This document shows positions 34,614 through 42,198 of a stretch of 64,000 bases of DNA, piece by piece. The stretch is taken from positions 110,105 through 174,104 of the forward strand of contig NZ_FOWD01000006.1 of NCBI RefSeq assembly GCF_900115365.1, given 5' to 3'. A model generated the notes under the pieces. That model did not search any database and was not told the origin of the DNA. It was given only the letters and a program-made list of their open reading frames with translations. Each line of letters starts with the position of its first letter. Position 1 is the stretch's first letter. This stretch comes from Anaerocolumna aminovalerica. Lineage in GTDB: Bacteria > Bacillota > Clostridia > Lachnospirales > Lachnospiraceae. The position numbers and the translations under genes are program-made.

Positions 34614-35702
34614 CTATACAAATGACAATTCCGTGTCAAGCCAAGTTTCGATAGCATTTCTTATATCAATAATTGAGTCATCCAGTGAAAAACGAAACCC
34701 TTGGCAACCTCCATTACAATGATCGCTTATCCCTCTTTTTATTCCACAGCCATAACCTTTTTCAATCATTTCTTGTATAAATGAAGGGAATTTTTCGATG
34801 GTATCAGCGTATTTATGCGTGTTTTTAGCTTTGATGTTTATTTGATAACCATTATTAAGTGATACATTAATTCCCCATATCTCTTTACTTTTATAAGAAT
34901 ATTTAATCTTTATCCATAAATCTTTTATTTCCACATTGCATTTAAGCCCTTTATCCAAATAGCATTGATGTAGCTGCAATATAAAATCTTGCACATTGGC
35001 AGACAAAGGTTTCATAGTACCTTTTAATATAGAAATAACATCGTCGGTTTTATTATTTTTCAATACTCTGTAATCACATCGCAATAAAATATCGGAGAAG
35101 CGGCAATAACTGATTGTATTGGACTTATTGACCTCGAATTTGTTGACATTTTTGCCAAATTCTATCTCGGCTATTGCCATTACCTTCAAGCCCGTCAACA
35201 TAGCAGGATTATCAGGATACGAAATTTTTATTCTCTCAACTTTTGATAAATCCGGCTTTTTTTCATTGAGGTCTATACCGTCAATCAATATGCCGCAATC
35301 AGTCAAGAATCGCAAGCATTCAATGCTTTTTGAAACGGGGATTTTAGTGTTGAATATATTGCTTCCGACGGTAAGGGACCTGGCGCTTTCTGTTAGTACA
35401 CCATGAAAACCTATATTCAATAATAAGCATTTCACATTATGCAGGAATGGAAAATATACCGAAATAGTAACACGGTCATCAAATACGTGAGCATTCTGTT
35501 TATAATTGTCATACGAATCACCTTCAACAATCAAAACATCGCAAAGCTGATATAAAAAGTCTCTGAACGCAAGAACTCCTTCTCGAATATCTTCCTCATT
35601 TGAAATCTTTTTAAACATTGGATTAATTGCATATGTTTCAGGTATTTCTGGCGTAATAACATTTTTTAAGTGCTTTGCCATATCTTTGAATGTCTTTCCC
35701 AT
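34614..35702 (-). CDS. Protein of unknown function downstream of a PNPOx-like gene
   Basis: I do not recognise the family of this 362-residue soluble protein. It is rich in Lys and Ile, has no signal peptide or membrane span, and ends with a cysteine-bearing motif GYGCGIKRGISDHCNGGCQG (two CxxxC-like elements and a His) then FRFSLDDSIIDIRNAIETWL. The clustered Cys/His could bind a metal. It begins directly after the PNPOx-like gene stop, so the two are almost certainly co-transcribed and probably share a MerR-regulated pathway. Confidence 0.8.
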   Translation of the reverse strand: MGKTFKDMAKHLKNVITPEIPETYAINPMFKKISNEEDIREGVLAFRDFLYQLCDVLIVEGDSYDNYKQNAHVFDDRVTISVYFPFLHNVKCLLLNIGFHGVLTESARSLTVGSNIFNTKIPVSKSIECLRFLTDCGILIDGIDLNEKKPDLSKVERIKISYPDNPAMLTGLKVMAIAEIEFGKNVNKFEVNKSNTISYCRFSDILLRCDYRVLKNNKTDDVISILKGTMKPLSANVQDFILQLHQCYLDKGLKCNVEIKDLWIKIKYSYKSKEIWGINVSLNNGYQINIKAKNTHKYADTIEKFPSFIQEMIEKGYGCGIKRGISDHCNGGCQGFRFSLDDSIIDIRNAIETWLDTELSFV

Positions 35703-36179
35703 TTATTTCACTTCTTTCTTCACAAAGTCAACTTTATACTGCCATTCACCGTATTTTTTGTCATTATCAGTTATCGTTCCTTCCGTAAGGGTGATACGCA
35801 GAACGATTGAGTCAGGGTTGTCTTCGTCGCCATGTGCATCGAACCATGTAAAAATTTTTTTCATCTTCGCTCTTATTTCTGCATTCCTCTCGTCCTTTAC
35901 CCAACCGAGATTTTCAGCCGTTCCTTGAGCAGCAAACAAGTCTAACCCACAAATGGAAATCTCGTTGTTTTTCCCAATTTCCAGCATTTTATTTTTATTC
36001 GCGTCTGTAGAAACATAAAACACGCCATCTTCATAGTAAGCATCAACCATACGGACAGCAGGACGGGGATTGCCGACGGCGTTGGTGGACAATGCAATAG
36101 TTGCAAGAGCAATAAGGTTGTCCTTTCCGTTTCCGCAGTATTCTTCCATAAGCTTCATCACGTTTTCATACTTGTTCAT
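35703..36179 (-). CDS. Pyridoxamine 5'-phosphate oxidase-like flavin-binding protein
   Basis: A 158-residue split-barrel protein of the PNPOx-like family: NLIALATIALSTNAVGNPRP, AVRMVDAYYEDGVFYVSTDA, NKNKMLEIGKNNEISICGLD. Such proteins bind FMN, F420 or heme; the substrate cannot be told. It lies between a MerR-type regulator with a GyrI-like domain and an unrecognised gene, suggesting a stress- or ligand-induced cassette. GGAGG precedes the ATG. Confidence 0.85.
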   Translation of the reverse strand: MNKYENVMKLMEEYCGNGKDNLIALATIALSTNAVGNPRPAVRMVDAYYEDGVFYVSTDANKNKMLEIGKNNEISICGLDLFAAQGTAENLGWVKDERNAEIRAKMKKIFTWFDAHGDEDNPDSIVLRITLTEGTITDNDKKYGEWQYKVDFVKKEVK

Positions 36180-36271
36180 GATAATTCCTCCATTTTTTAT
36201 TCCTTTATAGGTTCTGGCATACTTTGCATTTCGAAATTACCTAAATAATACATGGGAAATTCCTTGTATTT

Positions 36272-37252
36272 TTATATTCCTTCTTTTAGCTTGATGGGAA
36301 AATATCTTTGCATTTGTTTATAACCAAGTCCCTTTTCTATATCTTTATAGGCAATATCTCTTCCATCTTCATATAAATAAGGCATATTGAACATAACATT
36401 GCGGCCTTTGTCAAGCTCAAAATTTGTGCTTTCAATCCATCGGCGAACTTTATCTTCCACTTTGTGTATGCTCTCGTTATCTTCGTCAATACTGACTGCC
36501 ATAGCGTATAAGCCTCCCGGAAAATCGAACATTTTAAAAGGGCTTACATCAGTATTGGTAACACCATCTTTAACGGCACATATCCATTCAGCTTTGTCAT
36601 TTTTAGACAGCAAAAAATCAAAACAATCGAAAATCACACTCTTATACAAATGACAATACTGCCACAATTGGTACATATATCCGCCTTCTTTGAACATTTC
36701 TCCCCACGGTTGGTTGCCGCAGGTTACCGCTTTGAATCCCGGTATCCTGACGACCATTATATCAGGAATTTTTTTATCTAATTTTTCCGTTATTTCAATC
36801 AAGCGGTTTATATTGGAGGGCTTGCCGATATAGTCAATGCTTATCAATTGTGTTTCAATCTCTTTAGCCTTGTTATACAGCAGTTTTATGTCGGATTTGT
36901 CTGCAAAGTTTACTTGTTCGATTTCCCGTATAAAATCTAGCACGATTTCTTTCAACTCATGCAAAAGCGCAACCTCGTCGTCTATGTTCTGTACTTTTTT
37001 CTCCAGCACTTCTAAAACTATATCAGAACCGGAAGTGTTGAAAACACGTTGAATGTCTTTTATGCTGATATTCAGCTTGCGTAATATGAGTATTTGTTCA
37101 AGTCGCCTAACAGCGTTTTCGTCGTACATTCTATATGCATAGTCATCACTTCGGATGCTGGACAGCAATCCCATGTCCTCATAATAACGTAGTGTACGGG
37201 CTGTAATGTCATATTTGCTTGACACATCTTTGATTTTGATTAGGTTGATCAT
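36272..37252 (-). CDS. MerR-family regulator with GyrI-like C-terminal domain
   Basis: A 326-residue regulator. The MerR winged helix is IKDVSSKYDITARTLRYYED, MGLLSSIRSDDYAYRMYDEN, AVRRLEQILILRKLNISIKD, followed by a coiled coil to about residue 130. The C-terminal part from about residue 160 resembles a GyrI-like effector-binding domain, with the EGGYMYQLWQY and MFDFPGGLYAMAVS segments, so a small molecule is the likely signal. Its own promoter has the 19-nt spacer typical of MerR control. AGAGGTGG precedes the ATG. Confidence 0.88.
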   Translation of the reverse strand: MINLIKIKDVSSKYDITARTLRYYEDMGLLSSIRSDDYAYRMYDENAVRRLEQILILRKLNISIKDIQRVFNTSGSDIVLEVLEKKVQNIDDEVALLHELKEIVLDFIREIEQVNFADKSDIKLLYNKAKEIETQLISIDYIGKPSNINRLIEITEKLDKKIPDIMVVRIPGFKAVTCGNQPWGEMFKEGGYMYQLWQYCHLYKSVIFDCFDFLLSKNDKAEWICAVKDGVTNTDVSPFKMFDFPGGLYAMAVSIDEDNESIHKVEDKVRRWIESTNFELDKGRNVMFNMPYLYEDGRDIAYKDIEKGLGYKQMQRYFPIKLKEGI

Positions 37253-37291
37253 TAGTTTCCACCTCTTTTCTAAATTATCAGGGATAAGCTT

Positions 37292-37322
37292 AGTATAAAG
37301 GATTCCCTAAAGTAAGAGTCAA
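37292..37322 (-). promoter_or_regulatory. MerR-type promoter with 19-nt spacer
   Basis: On the minus strand TTGACT (complement of 37317-37322) and TATACT (complement of 37292-37297) are separated by 19 nt with an imperfect dyad (GAyTC arms) in the spacer. Overlong spacers with such dyads are the mark of MerR-activated promoters. It probably drives the merR-PNPOx-unknown gene series. Confidence 0.8.
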
Positions 37323-37377
37323 AAGGGTGATCCTATTATTTCTGTAGAAAATATAAATTTTTCTCTTATATTGAGAA

Positions 37378-37392
37378 ACGGTATAATACCGT
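37378..37392. promoter_or_regulatory. 15-bp palindrome upstream of the merR promoter
   Basis: ACGGTATAATACCGT is a perfect palindrome around a central A, 56 nt upstream of the merR -35 box. It could be an operator for a second regulator, or part of a promoter reading right. No further copy was noticed. Confidence 0.35.
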
Positions 37393-37589
37393 AGATAACA
37401 TTTTCTATCTGCTACATGCAGAATTTACCAACGTTCTATGAAAATTATACTCGAAAAAAATCAAATGAACAATATAAATTTCCCCCAACAAAAATACCAG
37501 AATGTTGTATACAATACACATCCTGGCATGTTATGATTCCGGAAAAACAATCATTCTCCCACTCTGCGATCCATTACAGATACACCAAC

Positions 37590-37787
37590 TCCATCAATAC
37601 AACTTTCTCTGCAGAACTCCAGATATTGATTATATACCAACCCATTTCATCTGATTATCCACTTTTAACTGTTCTGTCACACCTTCCCTCTCTTTCATCT
37701 GTCTAATTAACAATTCCATTCTCTCATAATATCTTCGTCAATCTCATGCAGATACTCGTCCAGTTTTCCATTTAGCAGTAACTCCAA
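37590..37787 (-). pseudogene. Decayed tnpV-like gene of a Tn4451-type mobile element
   Basis: Two frames on the minus strand carry consecutive pieces of a TnpV-like protein: LELLLNGKLDEYLHEIDEDI (from 37787) and MKEREGVTEQLKVDNQMKWV (from 37698), the latter broken by a stop at 37630-37632. These match my memory of the TnpV C-terminal half found in Tn4451-like clostridial transposons. The N-terminal half is absent. It lies outside the guaA-type repeat at 37974, so it may be from another insertion. Confidence 0.55.
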
Positions 37788-37818
37788 GCAAAAAAGAGAA
37801 AGAGAAATGAGCATAGAA

Positions 37819-37866
37819 AAAACCTTACTGACTTTCAGCCTGAATATCTGAAATCAGTATGGTTTT
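37819..37866. terminator. Hairpin between the tnpV relic and the island boundary
   Basis: AAAACC-TACTGA-TTTCAG pairs with CTGAAA-TCAGTA-GGTTTT with single-base bulges around a short loop. T- and A-tracts flank it, so termination in either direction is possible. Confidence 0.65.
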
Positions 37867-37973
37867 CTTATGTTATTGAAATAAATTATTCTTTGAATAT
37901 AGAATCAAATGTTGCCAAGCACTAAACAACAATGTTTGCAATCCGCATAAACACCGGCTTTCTCCAACCCATA

Positions 37974-37988
37974 TTACTATTCAAACTC
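37974..37988. repeat. Distal attachment-site repeat of the guaA island
   Basis: TTACTATTCAAACTC is identical to 43488-43502, which is the last codons and stop of guaA (GAGTTTGAATAG on the coding strand) plus three downstream bases. GuaA 3' ends are known integration targets, so I interpret this as the far attachment site of an integrated element. Confidence 0.7.
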
Positions 37989-38071
37989 CCTAGATCATTA
38001 ACTTATTTGTAATCATATAATGCCTATTTCATTCAAATTATACCGCTTATCTATCGTTTAAGGAGAAACAG

Positions 38072-38099
38072 GTATCATACGGGTATCACGGAGTATCAT
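38072..38099. repeat. Three phased GTATCA repeats inside the left island end
   Basis: GTATCA occurs at 38072, 38083 and 38093, spaced 11 and 10 bp, that is, on one face of the helix. The 9-mer GGTATCACG at 38082-38090 recurs at 43427-43435 close to the other island end. The layout resembles arm-type binding sites of a tyrosine recombinase or excisionase. Confidence 0.4.
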
Positions 38100-38117
38100 T
38101 CCTTGACTGCCTTATTT

Positions 38118-38137
38118 ACATGGTGCTAGCACCATGT
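38118..38137. repeat. 20-bp perfect palindrome just downstream of the reverse transcriptase gene
   Basis: ACATGGTGCTAGCACCATGT lies 17 nt beyond the stop codon of the reverse transcriptase. A perfect 10-bp stem without loop could be an operator, a recombinase site or, as RNA, a 3' hairpin. There is no strong T-tract. Confidence 0.6.
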
Positions 38138-38154
38138 TTAATTCCTATTAAGGA

Positions 38155-39651
38155 TTACCATGCTCTCTTTACGAAAGACACTTTTGCCTTCTTTAAAGAC
38201 TTCCAATCATCTTTTAAAGAACTTAGGGGTAAAACTTCATACACAAACAACCAGTATTGGTTGAATTCATCCTCATCTGCTGCCAAACTTATAGCACGAT
38301 CTTTTAATTGCTTAATTGACGCTTTATCTTTAATACCACTAAAGTATATATATGCTAACAACATGAATATACAATCTTTACTATCAATTATATCAAGAAC
38401 TTTAATTGATGAAAGTCTAAAATCGTATTTAATAGCAAAAAATAGCGCATAACATCCTGCCTCAAATGTTCTGCAATGAATACCAATATCATAAAGTTTA
38501 TCTGATATTAGTCGTATTTCCTGTAAAGATGTATTACAAAAAGAAAATATATATTCATCTAATAAGGGAACCAGATATGGGTAAATCAAGCTTAAATGGA
38601 ACACGGTCTTTTGCATGTAAACTTTTGCATTATCCGTTAGACTCTGCCCACCTAAAACTTTAATCGCATACTTTAAAACAGACGAATTTTCCCCTTCACT
38701 TTTAGCAATTTCAATAGCAAAATCCAAATATGCCCGACAATTTTTATAATCTACTTTTCCATAACTGGTAACCGCAGAAATAGAATTGATTTTTCTAACC
38801 CATTGTTCTACTGCTGCTGATGGGAGAGTTTTAATTTGCGTCTTTTTATGGTTTAATGTTAAATCAAATTCTCGTAATTCTGTTTGTAAATCTATTAAAA
38901 ATTGACGAGCCTCTTGTTCAGTTCTTACATAGCAAGTATAGTCATCAACATATCTCATGTACTTCCAGCCTTTATTAATTAAATTATAATCTATAGCCGA
39001 TAAAATAATTTCCGATAGGATATTTGATACATGAGGCCCAATCAAAATACCATGCGTCTCTCCATGCTTAGTATTTTGTACATAATGATCAATATCATTA
39101 TACCAGCCCGTTCTTCTCGATGTTTTTGCGATATTTTTTCCCACTAATGCCCATGGTATAGAATGGGTATAAATACTAGGAAAGCATTTAGATATATCTG
39201 CATTAACTATGTAATAATTATCAATTAATAAATCAAGTTCTGGTGTTGAATCTGACTTCCAATTGGAATAATTCATCTCAAAAATATAGTTCTTTTTTGA
39301 CATTTTTCTTATATGTATTCTACTAACCTTATATTCTTGATTTTTAGTCACATTACTAAAGTAGTTCTGAACTTCTTCCCAATTATCCCTTAAACATTGG
39401 CATAGTTTCTGGTATGCCATTGGTGAAGGTATTCCTAGTGGTCGTGGAATATTTATATTTCTCATATTTTCATAATAAATATATTTCCTAGGCTTATCTG
39501 AAAACACATATGATGTTATCTGGCAATAATTATAAAATTCTTCAGAAGTCAAAAAAGGAGGAAGGCTTTCTGGAAACATACCATAAGCTAATAGAGCCTT
39601 ATACAACTCATCTGCTCCAATCTCATCCATATAATCTTTATATTTTTTCAT
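38155..39651 (-). CDS. Abi/UG-class reverse transcriptase, candidate defence RT
   Basis: A 498-residue reverse transcriptase. Residues 70-80 give RPLGIPSPMAY (fingers), motif A has Asp152 in ADISKCFPSIYTHSIPWALV, motif B is GETHGILIGPHVSNILSEII (197-216), and the catalytic YVDD is at 234-237, followed by motif D. The C-terminal 230 residues are helical with no maturase or HNH domain, so this is not a group II intron protein, and no intron RNA is recognised. The FPSIYTHSIPWA and IGP..S motifs belong to Abi/unknown-group RTs, many of which act in phage defence. Start at 39651 with AAAGGA at 6 nt. Exact class cannot be fixed by reading alone. Confidence 0.85.
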   Translation of the reverse strand: MKKYKDYMDEIGADELYKALLAYGMFPESLPPFLTSEEFYNYCQITSYVFSDKPRKYIYYENMRNINIPRPLGIPSPMAYQKLCQCLRDNWEEVQNYFSNVTKNQEYKVSRIHIRKMSKKNYIFEMNYSNWKSDSTPELDLLIDNYYIVNADISKCFPSIYTHSIPWALVGKNIAKTSRRTGWYNDIDHYVQNTKHGETHGILIGPHVSNILSEIILSAIDYNLINKGWKYMRYVDDYTCYVRTEQEARQFLIDLQTELREFDLTLNHKKTQIKTLPSAAVEQWVRKINSISAVTSYGKVDYKNCRAYLDFAIEIAKSEGENSSVLKYAIKVLGGQSLTDNAKVYMQKTVFHLSLIYPYLVPLLDEYIFSFCNTSLQEIRLISDKLYDIGIHCRTFEAGCYALFFAIKYDFRLSSIKVLDIIDSKDCIFMLLAYIYFSGIKDKASIKQLKDRAISLAADEDEFNQYWLFVYEVLPLSSLKDDWKSLKKAKVSFVKRAW

Positions 39652-39703
39652 CACTTATCCTTTGTTCTATTAGTAATTAGTGTTATAAGAAAAAACCACG
39701 TTA

Positions 39704-39931
39704 CTAATTCTTAAAATATTCGCTGTACTCCACGTCAAACAATACTTGTAACGCTTACAAATCGCTAGCCTTGATATTTCTTCTTCTAGCTTCTATATTT
39801 GCCAATGTGCTTCGTGGTATCATGCTGCCCATTAGCTGTAATTGCTCCACTTCCATTTGTGTCATATTCTTTGCCATTCGCACGGTCTGAATATTTCTTC
39901 CTAGTGGAATGTCCTGCAATATCCACTGCAT
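39704..39931 (-). pseudogene. Broken duplicate of the small XRE/HTH gene
   Basis: The minus strand from 39931 encodes MQWILQDIPLGRNIQTVRMA and continues closely parallel to the intact gene at 40044-40274. A TAA at 39755-39757 replaces a lysine codon after residue 58; the rest (ALQVLFDVEYSEYFKN) is still readable. The 58-residue product keeps the whole HTH, so it may retain DNA binding. The gene stands directly before the reverse transcriptase gene, about 50 nt upstream. Confidence 0.8.
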
Positions 39932-40043
39932 ACTATACCTCCAACCTTGTGACTAATCAGTAACTTGGTTTGAGTATAGTCAATATTTTCCGCAATCATA
40001 CCACCAGATAGAAACAATCATATGTCACTTAGAAATCCGGTAT

Positions 40044-40274
40044 TCAATCTTTGAAAAATTCCTCATAATCCACATCAAATAATATCTTCAACGCCTTTAA
40101 ATCACTTGCTTTGATGTTCCTCCGGCCTGCTTCTATATTCGCCAGCGTACTTCTTGACATAAGCCCTCCCATTAACTCTAGCTTTTCAATTACTTCTTGT
40201 TGCGTCATATCCTTTGCCATTCGCACTGTTTGAATATTTCTCCCCAGCGGAATATCCCGTAAAATCCACTGCAT
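40044..40274 (-). CDS. Small XRE-family HTH regulator
   Basis: A 76-residue protein consisting mainly of a helix-turn-helix: RNIQTVRMAKDMTQQEVIEK, LELMGGLMSRSTLANIEAGR, RNIKASDLKALKILFDVDYE. The ATG at 40274 is preceded by GGAGGG at 7 nt. It is divergent from the DUF6809-like gene and has a broken twin next to the reverse transcriptase gene; the upstream sequences of both copies also match, including TATAGTCAA and an AGATAGAAACA motif. Likely an autoregulator of the island. Confidence 0.87.
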   Translation of the reverse strand: MQWILRDIPLGRNIQTVRMAKDMTQQEVIEKLELMGGLMSRSTLANIEAGRRNIKASDLKALKILFDVDYEEFFKD

Positions 40275-40387
40275 AACTATACCCTCCAAAACTTTTGTGA
40301 CTGATTAGAAACTTTTATATTGATTATAGTCAAAAACTGTGCTAAACTTGTCACTAGATAGAAACATTCGTACAAGGAGGTTCCGAA

Positions 40388-40678
40388 ATGAAAAAAATCT
40401 TAGAGCAACTTTATAATGGGGAGTTATATCCATATTCAAAATTTCAGATAACAATAGAGGAATTCAAGATAAATCGAGATAAAGCCTTTAAATCCTATTC
40501 TGTATTTATTGAAAAACTCCCAGAGGAATTAAAAGACGAATTTGACGAATTGATAGATTCTCACCTTGACCTGTTACCACTTGAATTAGAGCAGAATTTT
40601 ATTGACGGCTTCCGTACTGGCGTCCGAATGATGACAGAAGTCTATGCTGCTCCTATGGATGATGAAGAACACACATGA
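40388..40678 (+). CDS. DUF6809-like small accessory protein
   Basis: A 96-residue acidic protein, MKKILEQLYNGELYPYSKFQ, with the conserved ending LEQNFIDGFRTGVRMMTEVY. It matches my memory of a small family (DUF6809) common in Lachnospiraceae mobile elements; its function is unknown. AAGGAGG precedes the ATG. It is divergent from the XRE gene and followed by a GGCAGCC/GGCTGCC hairpin. Confidence 0.8.
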   Translation: MKKILEQLYNGELYPYSKFQITIEEFKINRDKAFKSYSVFIEKLPEELKDEFDELIDSHLDLLPLELEQNFIDGFRTGVRMMTEVYAAPMDDEEHT

Positions 40679-40689
40679 ATCGTTATAAT

Positions 40690-40716
40690 GGCAGCCGCTA
40701 TCACTCCGAGGCTGCC
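40690..40716 (+). terminator. Hairpin after the DUF6809-like gene
   Basis: GGCAGCC (40690-40696) and GGCTGCC (40710-40716) form a 7-bp stem 11 nt after the stop, followed by CTTATCTCTT. A weak T-run makes it a moderate terminator. Confidence 0.6.
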
Positions 40717-40759
40717 CTTATCTCTTACCGGCTTAGATCTTGTTCCAGTTTGTATATTG

Positions 40760-41082
40760 TTCCTTTAAATCGTTCTATTGATGATACAATTCATCTCTGC
40801 GTCTACAAATCTCTTGATTACGTCTTATAGCTTCCTTTACGCCCTCTCTGGCCGGAAGTTTTGTTCCTTATAGTTTTTCATCAGTTCCCGAATTTCAGCA
40901 TTATTTTCTTTTATCTGGCTGTTTAACAGAAACCACTTCACCAGATTTTCAGCTTCTTTATCCTGTTCAATAATTCCATATTCCACTTAACCTCCATACG
41001 GAACATGACTTACTTTTCCATTTCTGTCATAGTCACCTTGATCTATTCTCTTTTTTAGCTGTAATTTTCCTGCTAATCTCAT
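40760..41082 (-). pseudogene. Decayed gene of mobile-element origin
   Basis: From an ATG at 41082 the minus strand reads MRLAGKLQLKKRIDQGDYDR to a stop at 40987. After that stop the same frame continues as a Lys/Glu-rich helix (VEYGIIEQDKEAENLVKWFL, SQIKENNAEIRELMKNYKEQ), with a further stop later. I cannot name the family. Its position directly after a relaxase-like tail suggests an accessory gene of the same former element. Confidence 0.35.
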
Positions 41083-41100
41083 TTCTTTTTACTTCCTCTG

Positions 41101-41514
41101 TCAAGCGGCGTAACTGTTTCTGAATACTTTCTTCCTCCGGTGGTTTCGACCGCCACGGGTGCGGTACTGCTCCATAGCATTTTGATAGGCCAGTACCTCT
41201 CCTCCTGCCGATTTATATACCCGCATGAAACCCTGTACGGACTTATGCCCGCTATTATTTACAATCGTATTCAGATATGCTTTCATAGAAGATAATCGTT
41301 CCTGTGCATTAGCAATTCTGCTTTCTAAAAATTTCCGTTCTTTTCCTCTATACACGCCTTTGATTCCTTCCAGTTCTTCCCTTAGCTGAGGAATTTCATA
41401 TTGTTCAAGATTACGGATTGCAGTAATTTGTTTTTCCAATTTTTCCTTTGTATCTTGCATTTTGCAAAACTCAATCATATTCACTTTTAAAACTGACTTA
41501 GGCTGAAAATCCAT
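41101..41514 (-). CDS. Coiled-coil protein, probably the tail of a mobilisation relaxase
   Basis: A 137-residue, mostly helical protein. Residues 20-85 form a coiled coil (TKEKLEKQITAIRNLEQYEI, RKFLESRIANAQERLSSMKA), followed by SVQGFMRVYKSAGGEVLAYQ and a very basic end (RGGRNHRRKKVFR). The arrangement resembles the C-terminal region of MobA/MobL-type relaxases, but no relaxase catalytic motifs are present here or directly upstream, so it is probably a truncated remnant. That origin is an inference. Confidence 0.5.
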   Translation of the reverse strand: MDFQPKSVLKVNMIEFCKMQDTKEKLEKQITAIRNLEQYEIPQLREELEGIKGVYRGKERKFLESRIANAQERLSSMKAYLNTIVNNSGHKSVQGFMRVYKSAGGEVLAYQNAMEQYRTRGGRNHRRKKVFRNSYAA

Positions 41515-41801
41515 TTTTCTTTAACAGTTTTCAAACGCATTGTCGGCTTTTCAATAATAAGTCTCCTTCCGTTTTGATTAGCGGCTTCCGTTTGTATCGC
41601 CTGTTATCAGTGTTTCAACTGACCTCAACCGCTTATACGGCTATGAGAGTTCTCCTTTTCGAGATTCCCACCCTTTGTGGAAGTGTCCTTCTTCGCTTGC
41701 CCTTACGGGGTCTTGGCAAAAAGTCTGTTGACAGGTGATACAGCTCATTTAGTTTTATTAACATTATTGTTAATGTCATATTCATATAATACATTCGCTC
41801 A
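41515..41801. other. Non-coding stretch with possible mobilisation-site features
   Basis: No gene is supported. It contains a short GC-richer stretch with CCCTTACGGGGTCTTGGC (around 41700), reminiscent of sequences upstream of mob genes in clostridial elements, and at its right end AT-rich near-repeats (TTCGCTCATATGTTAATG at 41793, TTCGCAAATATGTTAATA at 41824). An old oriT region is possible but unproven. Confidence 0.25.
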
Positions 41802-42164
41802 TATGTTAATGCCAAGTATTTATTTCGCAAATATGTTAATATATCTATTTACTATTTTCAGATTATCTATTATGAAGATAATCCGAGCGCAATTAACCTT
41901 TTTCAGCTTGTAAAGAATCCGGGGAAGTGTAACGCTTCGGATGATACTGCTGTGTGTTATAATGACAGTGACGACTGGCCTGCTCACCCACCTGTGGGAT
42001 TGTGGTTTAAATATGGCGTTGTGGATGATTTTATGCGGGAATGGTTGGTTAGGAAAAATGAGTTGAAAGCTGGGGAGATTACCAGAGAGGAATATTTGGA
42101 ATGGAAATTGAACTGGCCGAGCACTTGTGATACTAATAACAGTATTAAGAAGTGGAGAAGGTAA
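41802..42164 (+). pseudogene. Orphan C-terminal fragment of an uncharacterised accessory protein
   Basis: The plus frame is open from at least 41802 to the stop at 42164 but has no start codon until a GTG at 41952. It encodes INLFQLVKNPGKCNASDDTA, WPAHPPVGLWFKYGVVDDFM and the tail REWLVRKNELKAGEITREEY-LEWKLNWP. I know this type of tail from small Lachnospiraceae accessory proteins but cannot name it. Lacking a proper start, it looks like the end of a gene whose beginning was deleted. Confidence 0.4.
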
Positions 42165-42198
42165 TTTTTATAAATTTACTAAAGTAAAGGAGTCAAAA

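Noticed and set aside
37416..37706. 96-residue plus-strand open frame
   Set aside because: No ribosome site and no family resemblance; it lies antisense to the tnpV relic.
38466..38663. Small plus-strand frame opposite the reverse transcriptase
   Set aside because: No ribosome site, no similarity, and the minus frame shows clear RT motifs.
38155..39651. Group II intron-encoded protein
   Set aside because: No maturase or HNH domain, no intron domain V-like hairpin after the gene, and motif style fits Abi/UG reverse transcriptases.
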